Assembly: GCF_001713355.1 (NCBI RefSeq)
Contig: NZ_CP016448.1
Location: forward strand, 2,914,001-2,978,000
DNA: 64,000 bases
Reading direction: 5' to 3'
DNA from: Methyloversatilis sp. RAC08
Lineage (GTDB): Bacteria; Pseudomonadota; Gammaproteobacteria; Burkholderiales; Rhodocyclaceae
This document shows, one piece after another, positions 19,173 through 28,241 of the stretch (position 1 is the first letter of the stretch; each line of letters opens with the position of its first letter). The position numbers and the translations under genes are program-made. Below the pieces are notes generated by a model. That model saw only the letters and a list, made by a program, of their open reading frames with translations. It made no database searches and was not told where the DNA came from.

Positions 19173-19784
19173 ATGTCTATCGAACTCAACGCGAATACGC
19201 GCGAAGCACAGGGCACCGGAGCGAGCCGCCGCCTGCGTCGCGCATCGCAAGTGCCGGCCATCATCTACGGTGGCACCGAACCGGCGCTGCCGATCACGCT
19301 CGACCACAACGAAATCTTCCACGCCCTGCGCAAGGAAGCGTTCCACGCGTCGGTGCTGACCATCAATGTCGGCGGCAAGAAGGAGTCGGTGCTGCTGCGT
19401 GACACGCAGATGCACGCCTATCGCCAGCAGGTCATGCACGTCGATTTCCAGCGTGTCGATCTGACGCACGAGCTGCACACCAAGGTGCCGCTGCACTTCA
19501 TCAACGCAGAGAATGCACCGGGCGTGAAGATGCAGGGCGGTGTCGTATCGCACGTGATGAACGAAATCGACATCAAGTGCCTGCCCAGCGCGCTGCCGGA
19601 GTACCTCGAAATCGATCTGTCCGGCCTGTCGGTCGGTCAGTCGGTTCACGTGTCGCAGATTCCGCTGCCGGCTGGTGTCGAAATCATCGTTCACGGCACT
19701 GACCCGGTCGTCGTGACGCTGACGCTGCCGCGCGGCGCCAAGTCCGACGAAGCTGCCGCCACCGACGGCGAAGCCGAGAAGTAA
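19173..19784 (+). CDS. rplY: 50S ribosomal protein L25 (general stress protein CTC family)
   Basis: L25 binds 5S rRNA in the large subunit. The 203-residue product is the long TL5/CTC form, with an N-terminal L25 domain (REAQGTGASRRLRRA, PAIIYGG) and a C-terminal beta domain (about 95-190), then an acidic Ala/Glu tail. The ATG has CTGGAG nine bases before it. It stands between prs and pth, which is the standard order. Confidence 0.95.
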   Translation: MSIELNANTREAQGTGASRRLRRASQVPAIIYGGTEPALPITLDHNEIFHALRKEAFHASVLTINVGGKKESVLLRDTQMHAYRQQVMHVDFQRVDLTHELHTKVPLHFINAENAPGVKMQGGVVSHVMNEIDIKCLPSALPEYLEIDLSGLSVGQSVHVSQIPLPAGVEIIVHGTDPVVVTLTLPRGAKSDEAAATDGEAEK

Positions 19785-19793
19785 TCGCACGCG

Positions 19794-20414
19794 ATGTCCG
19801 GGAACGGTGCCAAAGCCGTACCCCGGCTTGTCGTAGGACTGGGCAATCCCGGTCCGGAGTATTCCGAAACCCGGCACAACGCCGGGTTTTGGTTTTGTGA
19901 GCAGCTGGCACGCAGGCTCGGCATCACGTTGAATCGTGAAGCGCGCTTCAATGGCCTGGTCGGCAGTTCGCGCGCCGACGGCATCACCGTGTTGCTGCCG
20001 CAGACCTTCATGAACCGGTCCGGCCAGTCGGTCGGCGCGCTGGCGCGCTTCTACCGCATCGAACCGGCCGAAATACTGGTCGTACAGGACGAGCTCGACG
20101 TGCTGCCGGGCGAGCTGCGTCTGAAGTTTGGCGGCGGTCTCGGCGGTCACAACGGCTTGAAGGACATCAGTGCCCACCTGGCGACCCACGATTACTGGCG
20201 CCTGCGCATCGGCATCGGCCATCCGCGCCAGCTGGCGCCGGGTGCGGAAGTCGCCGACTATGTGCTGCACCGGCCGCGTGCCGACGAACAGCGCGATATC
20301 GATGCGGCAATCGGGCGTGCTCTCGACGCCTGGCCGTTGATCGCGGCCGGAGACTGGACGCGTGTGTCTACCCTGCTCAATGCAAAGCCGCCCAAACAAG
20401 GAAACCCCTCATGA
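19794..20414 (+). CDS. pth: Peptidyl-tRNA hydrolase
   Basis: It cleaves peptidyl-tRNAs released from stalled ribosomes. The 206-residue protein has the catalytic His28 within ETRHNAGF, the [12 protein letters not shown] segment, [10 protein letters not shown] and the Asp-containing [26 protein letters not shown] region (catalytic aspartate and substrate asparagine). The start lies nine bases after the L25 stop, with only a weak ribosome site; coupling to the upstream gene is likely. The stop overlaps the ychF start (ATGA). Confidence 0.96.
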   Translation: MSGNGAKAVPRLVVGLGNPGPEYSETRHNAGFWFCEQLARRLGITLNREARFNGLVGSSRADGITVLLPQTFMNRSGQSVGALARFYRIEPAEILVVQDELDVLPGELRLKFGGGLGGHNGLKDISAHLATHDYWRLRIGIGHPRQLAPGAEVADYVLHRPRADEQRDIDAAIGRALDAWPLIAAGDWTRVSTLLNAKPPKQGNPS

Positions 20415-21502
20415 GCCTCAAATGCGGCATCGTCGGTCTGCCCAATGTCGGCAAATCCACCCTGTTCAATGCGCTGACCAAGGCCGGCATAGCAGCGGAG
20501 AACTACCCGTTCTGCACGATCGAGCCCAATGTCGGCATCGTCGAGGTGCCTGATCCGCGCCTTGCGGCGCTGTCGGAAATCGTCAAGCCGCAGAAGATAC
20601 AGCCGGCCATCGTCGAGTTCGTGGACATTGCCGGTCTGGTCGCCGGCGCGAGCAAGGGTGAAGGCCTGGGCAACCAGTTCCTCGCCAACATCCGTGAAAC
20701 CGATGCCATCGTGAATGTCGTGCGCTGTTTCGATGACGAGAACGTCGTGCACGTGAATGGTCGCGTTGATCCGATCGCCGACATCGAAACCATCGTGACC
20801 GAACTGGGCCTGTCCGACCTCGCCGTGGTCGAGCGCACGCTGAATCGCGATACGAAGAAGGCGCGAGCCGGCGACAAGGACGCGCAGAAACTGTGCGCCG
20901 TGCTGGAAAAGATGCTGCCGCATCTGAACGACGGCAACCCGGCGCGCACGCTGGCGTTGAGCGACGATGAAAAGCTGCTGCTCAAACCGCTTTGCCTGAT
21001 GACGCTCAAGCCGGCGATGTATGTCGGCAACGTTGATGAAGGCGGCTTCCAGAACAATCCCTACCTCGACCGCCTGCGCGAACACGCCGCGAAGGAGGGC
21101 GCGCCGGTGGTTGCGCTGTGCGCCAAGATCGAAGCCGAACTGGCCGATCTGGACGACGCCGACAAGATGGCCTTCCTCAGCGACCTCGGTCTGGACGAAC
21201 CGGGCCTGAACCGGCTGATCCGCGCTGGCTACGACCTGCTCGGTCTGCAGACCTACTTCACCGCCGGCGTGAAGGAAGTCCGCGCGTGGACCATCCACAA
21301 GGGCGACACCGCGCCGCAGGCGGCCGGCGTCATCCATACCGACTTCGAACGCGGTTTCATCCGCGCCCAGACCATTGCCTTCGACGACTTCATCGCCTTC
21401 AAGGGCGAACACGGCGCGAAGGAAGCCGGCAAGATGCGCGCCGAGGGCAAGGAATATGTGGTGAAGGACGGTGACGTGCTCAATTTCCTGTTCAACGTCT
21501 GA
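20411..21502 (+). CDS. ychF: Redox-regulated ATPase YchF (Obg family)
   Basis: A ribosome-associated P-loop NTPase of the Obg class that prefers ATP. The 363-residue protein has G1 [13 protein letters not shown]3 [16 protein letters not shown], a long helical insertion (about 130-190) and a C-terminal TGS domain ([18 protein letters not shown], ending NFLFNV). The length is typical. It is coupled to pth by the ATGA overlap and is followed by a strong terminator. Confidence 0.97.
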   Translation: MSLKCGIVGLPNVGKSTLFNALTKAGIAAENYPFCTIEPNVGIVEVPDPRLAALSEIVKPQKIQPAIVEFVDIAGLVAGASKGEGLGNQFLANIRETDAIVNVVRCFDDENVVHVNGRVDPIADIETIVTELGLSDLAVVERTLNRDTKKARAGDKDAQKLCAVLEKMLPHLNDGNPARTLALSDDEKLLLKPLCLMTLKPAMYVGNVDEGGFQNNPYLDRLREHAAKEGAPVVALCAKIEAELADLDDADKMAFLSDLGLDEPGLNRLIRAGYDLLGLQTYFTAGVKEVRAWTIHKGDTAPQAAGVIHTDFERGFIRAQTIAFDDFIAFKGEHGAKEAGKMRAEGKEYVVKDGDVLNFLFNV

Positions 21503-21539
21503 CAGTTCCGCTGCCGCGACGCGGTGTTCGGTGCGCGAT

Positions 21540-21573
21540 AACCCCTGTATTCCTCTGGAAACAGGGGTTTTTT
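21540..21573 (+). terminator. Rho-independent terminator after ychF
   Basis: The perfect stem AACCCCTGT/ACAGGGGTT is followed by a run of T. It ends the prs-rplY-pth-ychF transcript. Confidence 0.9.
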
Positions 21574-21688
21574 GCGCCCTCGCCTTGCGCTCATCCGACC
21601 CGGACTGGGCCCCGGTGGACTATCGTGCGGTTCGCCGGCGGATGTGTCCGCCCGCGCATCCACCTGACATCCGAGAGGCCGCGAAATC

Positions 21689-22624
21689 ATGACTGCACAA
21701 GATACGCCCGCATTTCTGCCGCTCACCGGCATTCACGAGCCGTCTGCCATCCAGCAACTGGAAGACGGACGCTTCCTGGTGCTCGAAGATGAAAGGCAGC
21801 GCCCGTTCAGTCTGGTAAGCATCGATCCCGACGGACGCGTCGACAGTACGCCGCTGCGACCTGGCTGGCTCGAAGGATGGCTGAATTCCAGCGACGATTT
21901 CTGGACGCTCGATGATCTTGAAGGCATCGCGCTCGACAACGCGGGAAACATCCACGCTGTCACGTCGCACTCGCGCGACGGTGACGGTGATGAAAAGAAG
22001 TCGCGCGACAAGCTGGTCCGCTTCCGGATCGAGGCGGGCCGGGTGATCGCGCCCAGTGTCGTCAAGGGATTGAAGCCGGCGCTGCTGGCGGCTCATCCGG
22101 TGCTCGCAGCGGCTGCCGCAAAACTCGATGTCAAGCGCGAAGGCGGCCTGAACATCGAGGCACTGGAATTCGGCCCGGATGGACAGACCCTGCTGATCGG
22201 TTTCCGCAGCCCGCTGCTGGACGGGCGGGCATTGATCGCACGCGTCGAAAACAGTGCAGCGATGTTCGACGACAAGGCGCCTCCGCGCATCGCGCCGTCG
22301 CTGATCACGCTCGATCTCGACGGCGACGGCTTGCGCAGCCTGTCCCGCATTCCGTCACTGGGCGGTTACCTGCTCAGCAGTGGTCCGGTGGCCGGCGGAA
22401 CAGCGCATTTCCGCCTCTGGTTCTGGAGTGGCGTTTCCGGCGAGCCCGCACATCGCGTGGAAGTCGCGGATCTGCCAGGCTTCGAACGTGCCGAAGGCAT
22501 TTGTCCCGCTGTCATCGCCGGCCAGCCGAAAGTCATCATCGTCAGCGACGACGGCGATCATTCGGACAGTCGTTGCGCCCGCTTCCTGATGCTGGATCCC
22601 GCGCAGCTGATCATCGCCCGCTGA
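21689..22624 (+). CDS. DUF3616 family protein
   Basis: A 311-residue protein of unknown function with a beta-propeller-like pattern of short strands. Features typical of DUF3616 are the DDLEGIALDNAGNIHAVTSHS segment (about 76-95), GGLNIEALEFGPDG and the later DLPGFERAEGIC. It lacks a signal peptide. The ATG has GAGAGG eleven bases upstream. It stands alone after the ychF terminator, convergent with the thioredoxin gene. Confidence 0.8.
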   Translation: MTAQDTPAFLPLTGIHEPSAIQQLEDGRFLVLEDERQRPFSLVSIDPDGRVDSTPLRPGWLEGWLNSSDDFWTLDDLEGIALDNAGNIHAVTSHSRDGDGDEKKSRDKLVRFRIEAGRVIAPSVVKGLKPALLAAHPVLAAAAAKLDVKREGGLNIEALEFGPDGQTLLIGFRSPLLDGRALIARVENSAAMFDDKAPPRIAPSLITLDLDGDGLRSLSRIPSLGGYLLSSGPVAGGTAHFRLWFWSGVSGEPAHRVEVADLPGFERAEGICPAVIAGQPKVIIVSDDGDHSDSRCARFLMLDPAQLIIAR

Positions 22625-22712
22625 TGCCGTGGCCGCCCGCGATTCCAGCGTGCCGGAGCTGACGGCTTCAGCGCCGCCTCCGCGCCGGGACGGCGGACGG
22701 CGCTGCCGACGA

Positions 22713-23090
22713 TCAGCCCTTCGCTTCCTTGGCCGCCGTCTCCGCCATTTCGGCGCGGACCGCGTCCATGTCCAGCGCGCGCGCCTGTTCGATCAGCTGT
22801 TCGAGCTGCATCGCGGGCAGGGCGCCGGCTTCCGAGTACAGAATGATCTGGTCGCGGAACAGCAGCAGCGTGGGAATCGAGCGGATGCCGAATTCGGCGG
22901 CGATGCCCTGTTCCTCTTCGGTGTTGATCTTGGCGAACACGATGTCCGGGTACTTCTCCGACGCGGCCTCGAACACCGGTGCAAAATTACGGCAGGGGCT
23001 GCACCACGAGGCCCAGAAATCGATGAGGACGAACGGATTGTTTTCTATCGTCGTGTTGAATGTATCGGCGGTGAGGTCGAGGGTGGCCAT
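22713..23090 (-). CDS. Thioredoxin family protein
   Basis: A 125-residue cytoplasmic thiol-disulfide protein. The active site reads WCSPCR (Cys30, Cys33) rather than the classical WCGPC. The cis-proline loop is SIPTLLLFRD. A helical, Glu/Ala/Lys-rich tail of about 20 residues extends past the usual thioredoxin end. The ATG matches the family N-terminus; the open frame upstream overlaps gluQ on the other strand and is not supported. Divergent from gluQ by 46 bp. Confidence 0.9.
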   Translation of the reverse strand: MATLDLTADTFNTTIENNPFVLIDFWASWCSPCRNFAPVFEAASEKYPDIVFAKINTEEEQGIAAEFGIRSIPTLLLFRDQIILYSEAGALPAMQLEQLIEQARALDMDAVRAEMAETAAKEAKG

Positions 23091-23136
23091 GGTTATCCTT
23101 GGGCTGTCGTGGTGGGGCTTTTGCGGGTGACGGCGC

Positions 23137-24069
23137 ATGGTAGCCGATAGTCGCGCCCCGGTTGCGCCGCACGTGGTGCGTGCGCTGCCGTACGTCGGCC
23201 GCTTCGCACCCAGTCCGACCGGGCCATTGCACAGGGGTTCGCTGGTCGCGGCGCTCGCCAGCTGGCTGGACGCTCGCGCGCATGGCGGCCAGTGGCTGCT
23301 GCGCATCGAGGATGTCGATGAACCCCGTTGCAGCAAGGCGGCTGCCGACACCATCCTCCATCAGCTTGACGCGCTCGGTCTGCACTGGGATGGCGAGTTG
23401 TTGTGGCAAAGCCTGCGCACACGCCTTTACCGCGCAGCGCTCGATCGACTGATTGCAGACGATCTGGCGTTCGCCTGCGCCTGCACCCGGCGCGATCTGG
23501 AAAGCCAGCCGCTGTCGCTCGACGGCACGCGCCGCTACCCGGGAACCTGTCGCGATCAGGTCGGCATCTCACCGCGCGCCTGGCGCTTCCGTGTACCGCC
23601 CGGTGCGGTGACATTCGACGATGCCATCTGTGGTGTCCAGTCCGTCGACGTCGCGGCGGATGTCGGTGATTTCGTGCTGTGGCGCGCCGACGGTTTCTGC
23701 GCCTATCAGCTGGCGGTTGTCGTCGATGACGCCGAACAGGGTGTGACCGATGTGGTGCGCGGCGCCGACCTGCTGTGGTCCACGCCGCGCCAGGTCCTGC
23801 TGCAGCACGCGCTCCGGCTCGCGCAGCCACGCTACGCGCATGTGCCGCTGGTGCTTGATGCGCAGGGTGAAAAGCTGTCGAAGCAAACGCGGGCCCGGCC
23901 GCTCGAAGCCGCCAATGCAGTTCCGGATCTGGCGCAAGCGCTGTGCTTCCTCAATCACGCGCCGCCAGCGGAAGTCGTCGCCGCCGGCCGCGACGCGCTG
24001 CTCGCGTGGGCGATCGGACACTGGCGGCTGGCGTCGTGCGCTGGCGCACTCGAAGTGCAGGATCACTGA
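23137..24069 (+). CDS. gluQ: Glutamyl-Q tRNA(Asp) synthetase
   Basis: It attaches glutamate to queuosine at the wobble position of tRNA-Asp. The 310-residue protein is the GluRS catalytic core without the anticodon-binding domain. The HIGH-type motif is [11 protein letters not shown], the zinc site uses [10 protein letters not shown] and YPGTC, and the KMSKS-type loop is EKLSKQT. It shares the queuosine theme with queG (24520-25626), about 450 bp downstream on the other strand. A REP-like element follows the stop. Confidence 0.93.
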   Translation: MVADSRAPVAPHVVRALPYVGRFAPSPTGPLHRGSLVAALASWLDARAHGGQWLLRIEDVDEPRCSKAAADTILHQLDALGLHWDGELLWQSLRTRLYRAALDRLIADDLAFACACTRRDLESQPLSLDGTRRYPGTCRDQVGISPRAWRFRVPPGAVTFDDAICGVQSVDVAADVGDFVLWRADGFCAYQLAVVVDDAEQGVTDVVRGADLLWSTPRQVLLQHALRLAQPRYAHVPLVLDAQGEKLSKQTRARPLEAANAVPDLAQALCFLNHAPPAEVVAAGRDALLAWAIGHWRLASCAGALEVQDH

Positions 24070-24123
24070 TTTCCGCACTGCGGCAGCCGTTGTGGGATCG
24101 GCGGATGGGATCGGCGAAGGTTT

Positions 24124-24222
24124 TGTGGGAGCGGCGGCCTGTGGGAGCGGCGGCCTCGCCGCGATCGTGCCGCGACCATCGCCGTGCAAAGTGCGTATCG
24201 CGGCGAGGCCGCCGCTCCCACA
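24124..24222. repeat. REP/BIME-like palindromic element, copy 1
   Basis: Inverted arms of the form TGTGGGAGCGGCGGCC...TCGCCGCGAT and its reverse complement flank a short core, giving a long hairpin. The left arm start is duplicated in tandem (24124-24139 then again from 24140). Near-identical copies lie at 29373-29455 and 49551-49633. All three are intergenic. The arm resembles the GTGGGAGCGGG... REP class of pseudomonads. Confidence 0.9.
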
Positions 24223-24293
24223 GAGGAACTCCCACAGAATTCATCGCGTGCAGCGCGGCTTTCCGGAAAGGGATTGCTCCGGCCGCCCCAGTG

Positions 24294-24527
24294 TCACCAA
24301 TGCGGCGGGATGTCCTCGCGCGGGTCGGGGGTGTCGGCTCTGCGGTCGGCGTCCGTCTGTTGCGACGACTGCATCTGCTGGTAAAGATGGCGCAACTGCT
24401 GCTGCAGCGATTCGATCTGGCGCTGCTGGTCGAACACGGTGCGGTTCAGCGTGTCGAGCAGATCGTCCATCAGCGCGATGCGCGCTTCGAGGTCATCGAG
24501 GCGGTCGATTTTCAGTGGTTCAGTCAT
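24294..24527 (-). CDS. slyX: SlyX family protein
   Basis: A 77-residue predicted coiled-coil protein of unknown function. It matches the SlyX pattern: IDRLDDLEARIALMDDLLDTLN, then DQQRQIESLQQQLRHLYQQMQ, and a charged tail ending in a DIPPHW-type sequence typical of SlyX. The ATG overlaps the end of queG by eight bases, so the two are probably co-translated. Confidence 0.88.
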   Translation of the reverse strand: MTEPLKIDRLDDLEARIALMDDLLDTLNRTVFDQQRQIESLQQQLRHLYQQMQSSQQTDADRRADTPDPREDIPPHW

Positions 24528-25626
24528 GCTGGGGGTCCGGTGAGTGTTGCCGGGCGAGCGCCCAGGCGACGTGTTCGCGCACCATGGCCGACGGGTGGTC
24601 GGCGCGCGCGTTGAGTGCCGCGATGTTTGCGGCGGACGCCGGTGCATTGCCGAGCGCGACCGCGATGTTGCGCAGCCAGCGCGCATGGCCGATGCGACGG
24701 ATCGCACTGCCGGCGAGCTTCGCGTCGAATTCGTCTTCGTTCCAGGCGAACAGCTCGGTCAGCGACGCACGATCGAGCCCGTTGCGCACCGCGAAATCGG
24801 GTTCCACGGCGAGCTGGGCGTGGCGGTTCCACGGGCAGACGAGCTGGCAGTCGTCGCAGCCATAGATGCGGTTGCCGATCGCCGGTCGCAGCGGCTCGGG
24901 AATCGAGCCGTCGAGTTCGATCGTCAGATAGGACACACACAGCCGTGCGTCCAGTTGATAGGGCGCGACGATTGCGCCGGTCGGACACACGTCGATGCAG
25001 CGCGTGCAGGTGCCGCAGTGGTCGGGCTGCGCAGTGTCCGCCGGCAGCGGCAGATTGGTGTACAGCTCGCCGAGGAAGAACAGCGAACCGGCGTCGCGAT
25101 GGATCAGCAAGGTGTGCTTGCCGCGCCAGCCCAGCGCGGCGCGACGCGCGATCTCGACTTCCATGACCGGTGCCGAATCGGTGAAGGCGCGGTAGCCGAA
25201 CGGGCCGACCTGCGCTTCGATGCGGTCGGCCAGTGCCTGCAGCCGGGCGCGCAGCACCTTGTGGTAATCGCGGCCAAGTGCGTAGCGCGACACGTAGGCA
25301 GCGTCGGCATCGTCGAGCACGGCCTGTGCGTCGGCAGCTTCCCGCGGGTCGGGCCAGTAAGGCAGGCGCACGCTGATGATCGACAGCGTGCCCGGCACCA
25401 GTTCGGCCGGACGCGCACGTGCCGTTCCGTGTCGTTCCATGTAGTGCATGTCGCCGTGGCGACCGGCGGCCAGCCATTCCATCAACCGGGTTTCCGCTTC
25501 GCCCAGATTGATGCCGGCAAAGCCGACCGAAGCAAAGCCGAGCGCCTGCCCCCATTCTCGGACGTGCGCAGCCAGTTCGTCGGGCGAACAGGGCAGGGGC
25601 GGTGAAGTGGTCGTTCGAGCGGGCAT
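24520..25626 (-). CDS. queG: Epoxyqueuosine reductase QueG
   Basis: The cobalamin- and [4Fe-4S]-dependent enzyme that makes queuosine from epoxyqueuosine in tRNA. The 368-residue product has the cobalamin/active-site region (ALGRDYHKVLR, and FTDSAPVMEVEIA with the catalytic Asp). The first cluster motif is CGTCTRCIDVCP, the second CDDCQLVCPWNR. A C-terminal HEAT-like repeat domain follows. The ATG was chosen by the family N-terminus; the open frame reaches 25929, but that would run into the divergent tsaE. The overlap with slyX suggests one transcript. Confidence 0.93.
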   Translation of the reverse strand: MPARTTTSPPLPCSPDELAAHVREWGQALGFASVGFAGINLGEAETRLMEWLAAGRHGDMHYMERHGTARARPAELVPGTLSIISVRLPYWPDPREAADAQAVLDDADAAYVSRYALGRDYHKVLRARLQALADRIEAQVGPFGYRAFTDSAPVMEVEIARRAALGWRGKHTLLIHRDAGSLFFLGELYTNLPLPADTAQPDHCGTCTRCIDVCPTGAIVAPYQLDARLCVSYLTIELDGSIPEPLRPAIGNRIYGCDDCQLVCPWNRHAQLAVEPDFAVRNGLDRASLTELFAWNEDEFDAKLAGSAIRRIGHARWLRNIAVALGNAPASAANIAALNARADHPSAMVREHVAWALARQHSPDPQHD

Positions 25627-25735
25627 GGGTCGAGGGGGGTTGGTGCTGCATCGCGCATCAGTGGCGATGGGTTCCGGGCTGCGCGGCCGCAGGTTGATAA
25701 TGTCGAAACCCCGATTTTGCGTGCATCCCCTGCTC

Positions 25736-26230
25736 ATGACCGACTTTTTAAGCATCGATCTCGCCGATACCGCGGCGACCGAAGCGCTGGGTACGCGCCT
25801 GGCGGCGATCCTGCGTCCAGGCCTGGCGCTTTTTCTCGAAGGTGACCTGGGTGCCGGCAAGACCACACTGGTGCGTGGCGTACTGCGCGGGCTGGGCCAT
25901 ACCGGCAAGGTGAAAAGCCCAACCTTCACATTGCTTGAATCTTATGCTATTTCTAGCTTAAACTTCCCGTTGTATCACTTTGATTTTTATCGCTTCGCGG
26001 ACCCTGATGAATTCATTGAAGCAGGTCTGGACGAGTATTTCGGGCAAACCGGCCCGGCCGGCGGCGTCTGTCTGGTCGAGTGGCCGGACAAGGCCGGCAG
26101 CCATCTGCCGCCGCCCGATCTGCGCATCGAGCTCGCCGTCGCCGGCGACGCGCGACGTGCGCAGCTGTCCGCCTGCAGCGAAGCGGGGCGCGCATGTCTA
26201 GAGCAGCTCGTTCAGTCCGGCGGGAGGTAG
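25736..26230 (+). CDS. tsaE: tRNA threonylcarbamoyladenosine biosynthesis ATPase TsaE
   Basis: The ATPase that drives TsaB-TsaD turnover in t6A modification of tRNAs. The 164-residue protein has Walker A GDLGAGKTTLVRG, SPTFTLLESY, HFDFYRF and the VEWPDKAG segment. An in-frame ATG at 25700 is a possible alternative start; I chose the one matching the family. It overlaps the amidase gene by 37 bases, a common tsaE-amiC linkage. Confidence 0.93.
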   Translation: MTDFLSIDLADTAATEALGTRLAAILRPGLALFLEGDLGAGKTTLVRGVLRGLGHTGKVKSPTFTLLESYAISSLNFPLYHFDFYRFADPDEFIEAGLDEYFGQTGPAGGVCLVEWPDKAGSHLPPPDLRIELAVAGDARRAQLSACSEAGRACLEQLVQSGGR

Positions 26231-27555
26231 CGGCCGGCATCAGCCGACGCAATTTCCTCGGCTTTTCCGGCGCTGCACTGCTGCTGTCGGTCAGCCCTGC
26301 CGGGCAGGCGGCGCTGTCTTCGCTGGTGGCGGTCCGGGTCTGGCCCGCCCTCGAATACACCCGCATCACGCTGGAATCCCGCGCCGAGCTTAAGTTCTCG
26401 CACTTTCTGGTCAAGGACCCGGAACGCCTGGTCATCGATCTCGAAGGGCTCGAACTGAACAATGTTCTGGGCACGCTGCCGGGCAAGATTTCAGACGCCG
26501 ACCCCTACATCAAGGTGATCCGCGCCGGCCGCAACAAGCCGGGCGTGATCCGGCTGGTGATCGAACTGAAGACCGAAGTTCAGCCGCAGGTATTCACCCT
26601 GGCGCCGGTCGGGCAGTATGGTCACCGGCTGGTGATGGACGTTTATCCGCAGCATCCGGTCGACCCGCTGATGCAGCTCGCGCGTCGCGGTGACATCGTC
26701 TACGAGGGTGAGGCGACGCCTGACCAGCCGGATGCGCCCGCGCAGTCGGCGCCCGCGAAAGACCCGCCGTCGCAGACGGCGAAAGCGGACGTCAAGGCCG
26801 ACCCGAAGGCGTCACCGGCCGAGGACACGGGTGACGTCAGTCGTCTGGTCACGATCGTGCTCGACCCCGGTCACGGTGGCGAAGATCCGGGTGCGATCGG
26901 GCGGCGCGGCAGCTACGAAAAGAACGTGACGCTCGAAGTGGCGCAGCGGTTGCGCGCCAAGATCGATGCCGATCCCACGATGCGCGCCGTATTGACGCGC
27001 GATGGCGACTATTTCGTGCCGCTGGGAACGCGGGTGGCCAAGGCACGGCGCGTGCGTGCCGACCTGTTCGTGTCCATCCATGCCGACGCTTTCGTGCGGC
27101 CGGATGCACGCGGCAGTTCGGTATTCGTGCTGTCCGGCAGTGGTGCGAGCAGTTCGGCGGCGCGCTGGCTGGCGCAACGCGAGAATTCGGCCGACCTGAT
27201 CGGTGGCGTCAATCTCGATGTGAAGGACAAGTACCTCGCGCGCACCCTGCTTGATCTGTCGCAGACCGCGACGATGAACGATTCGATGAAGCTCGGTCGC
27301 GCCGTGCTGGGCGAGTTGGGCGGCGTCAACACGCTGCACAAGCCGCATGTCGAACAGGCCGGCTTCGCAGTGCTGAAGGCGCCCGATGTGCCGTCCATCC
27401 TGGTCGAAACCGCCTTCATTTCCAATCCGGAAGAAGAAAAGCGGCTGACCGACGACGTCTACCAGGACAAGCTGGCCGAAGCCATCCTGCGCGGCATCAA
27501 GCGCTACCTCGCAAAGAATCCGCCGCTGTCCAAATCGCGCATGGTCATGCTGTAA
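26194..27555 (+). CDS. amiC: N-acetylmuramoyl-L-alanine amidase (AmiC type, Tat-exported)
   Basis: It cleaves the amide between muramic acid and the stem peptide to separate daughter cells. The 453-residue product has a twin-arginine signal (SRRNFLGF, about 15-22). An AMIN septal-targeting domain follows (about 40-145), then a Pro/Ala/Lys linker and an amidase_3 zinc domain. Zinc and catalytic residues are seen in DPGHGGEDPGAIG (His), SYEKNVTLEVA (Glu), SIHADAF (His) and VETAFISN (Glu). The start lies within tsaE. The FtsEX genes elsewhere in the window belong to the same division process in general. Confidence 0.94.
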   Translation: MSRAARSVRREVAAGISRRNFLGFSGAALLLSVSPAGQAALSSLVAVRVWPALEYTRITLESRAELKFSHFLVKDPERLVIDLEGLELNNVLGTLPGKISDADPYIKVIRAGRNKPGVIRLVIELKTEVQPQVFTLAPVGQYGHRLVMDVYPQHPVDPLMQLARRGDIVYEGEATPDQPDAPAQSAPAKDPPSQTAKADVKADPKASPAEDTGDVSRLVTIVLDPGHGGEDPGAIGRRGSYEKNVTLEVAQRLRAKIDADPTMRAVLTRDGDYFVPLGTRVAKARRVRADLFVSIHADAFVRPDARGSSVFVLSGSGASSSAARWLAQRENSADLIGGVNLDVKDKYLARTLLDLSQTATMNDSMKLGRAVLGELGGVNTLHKPHVEQAGFAVLKAPDVPSILVETAFISNPEEEKRLTDDVYQDKLAEAILRGIKRYLAKNPPLSKSRMVML

Positions 27556-27609
27556 CGGCTGCACCTGCCGCGCCGCGCCGCTTCAATCTGCGCCGCGGCA
27601 GCAACTGAT

Positions 27610-28098
27610 TCAGTGCATGGCGGCCAGAAGGTCCGCCTTGCGGCTGGCCATGCGGGTGCCCAGTTCGACCAGATCGATGGACGACGACTTGACCTTGGGG
27701 AACATTTCGGTCTGCTCTTCCTTCACGTGATGCTTCACGTACTCGGACAGCACCTTCACCTTGGCGTCATACATTTCGCCATCCGGTGTGACACCGTCCA
27801 GCTGGGCGATCAGATCCTTGACGCCGGCATGTTCGACCGTCGCTTCGGGCACCAGCAGCTTGTCCTTCAAGGCTGCCTTGACGTCGGGGTAGAAGATTTC
27901 TTCCTCGATCTGCGCGTGCACGCTGAGCGCCGTGCAGATCTCCTTCACCAGCGCCATCTTGGTGGCAGGCGTTCGTTTCTTCTCGTATTCGGCAAACATG
28001 CCGCTCACTTCCTCGTGATCGGCCTTGAGCAGGGCGATCGCATCCTTCGGCGGCGCACTCGATTTCGTGCCCGAACTGGTTTTCGTGATGGTGGTCAT
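27610..28098 (-). CDS. Hemerythrin HHE-domain protein
   Basis: A 162-residue four-helix-bundle protein that should bind a diiron centre through HHE motifs. Visible ligands are KADHEEV, SVHAQIEEEIFYP, VEHAGV and HHVKEEQTEMFP. The N-terminal 20 residues are Thr/Ser/Lys-rich and likely disordered. Bacterial HHE proteins handle oxygen, nitric oxide or iron. It ends the minus-strand cluster after the small membrane peptide; AAAGG lies before the ATG. Confidence 0.9.
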   Translation of the reverse strand: MTTITKTSSGTKSSAPPKDAIALLKADHEEVSGMFAEYEKKRTPATKMALVKEICTALSVHAQIEEEIFYPDVKAALKDKLLVPEATVEHAGVKDLIAQLDGVTPDGEMYDAKVKVLSEYVKHHVKEEQTEMFPKVKSSSIDLVELGTRMASRKADLLAAMH

Positions 28099-28134
28099 GG
28101 GGAGCCTTTTAGGGTTCGCACAGCGATGAAAACG

Positions 28135-28206
28135 TCACATGAAAATCGCGATCAGGATGATGATCGGGATAGGAATGCCGAGCAGCAGCAGAAGGATCGA
28201 ACGCAT
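28135..28206 (-). CDS. 23-residue hydrophobic membrane peptide
   Basis: A very short ORF encoding a single predicted membrane helix: a Met-Arg-Ser start, a Leu/Ile run broken by GIPIPI, then Ile/Ala/Phe/Met. GCGAGG sits six bases before the ATG, a good ribosome site. It lies between the membrane protein (28242-29219) and the hemerythrin in the same orientation. I do not assign a function; size and context suggest a stress-type membrane peptide. A longer reading frame upstream overlaps the membrane-protein gene and is unlikely. Confidence 0.6.
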   Translation of the reverse strand: MRSILLLLLGIPIPIIILIAIFM

Positions 28207-28241
28207 GGCAGCCTCGCTAAGTCGTGTGTTGAATGCAGGGG

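Noticed and set aside
24124-24222. REP copy 1 considered as a CRISPR or transposon end
   Set aside because: There are no regularly spaced repeats and spacers, no transposase and no target-site duplication; the palindromic arms fit REP elements.
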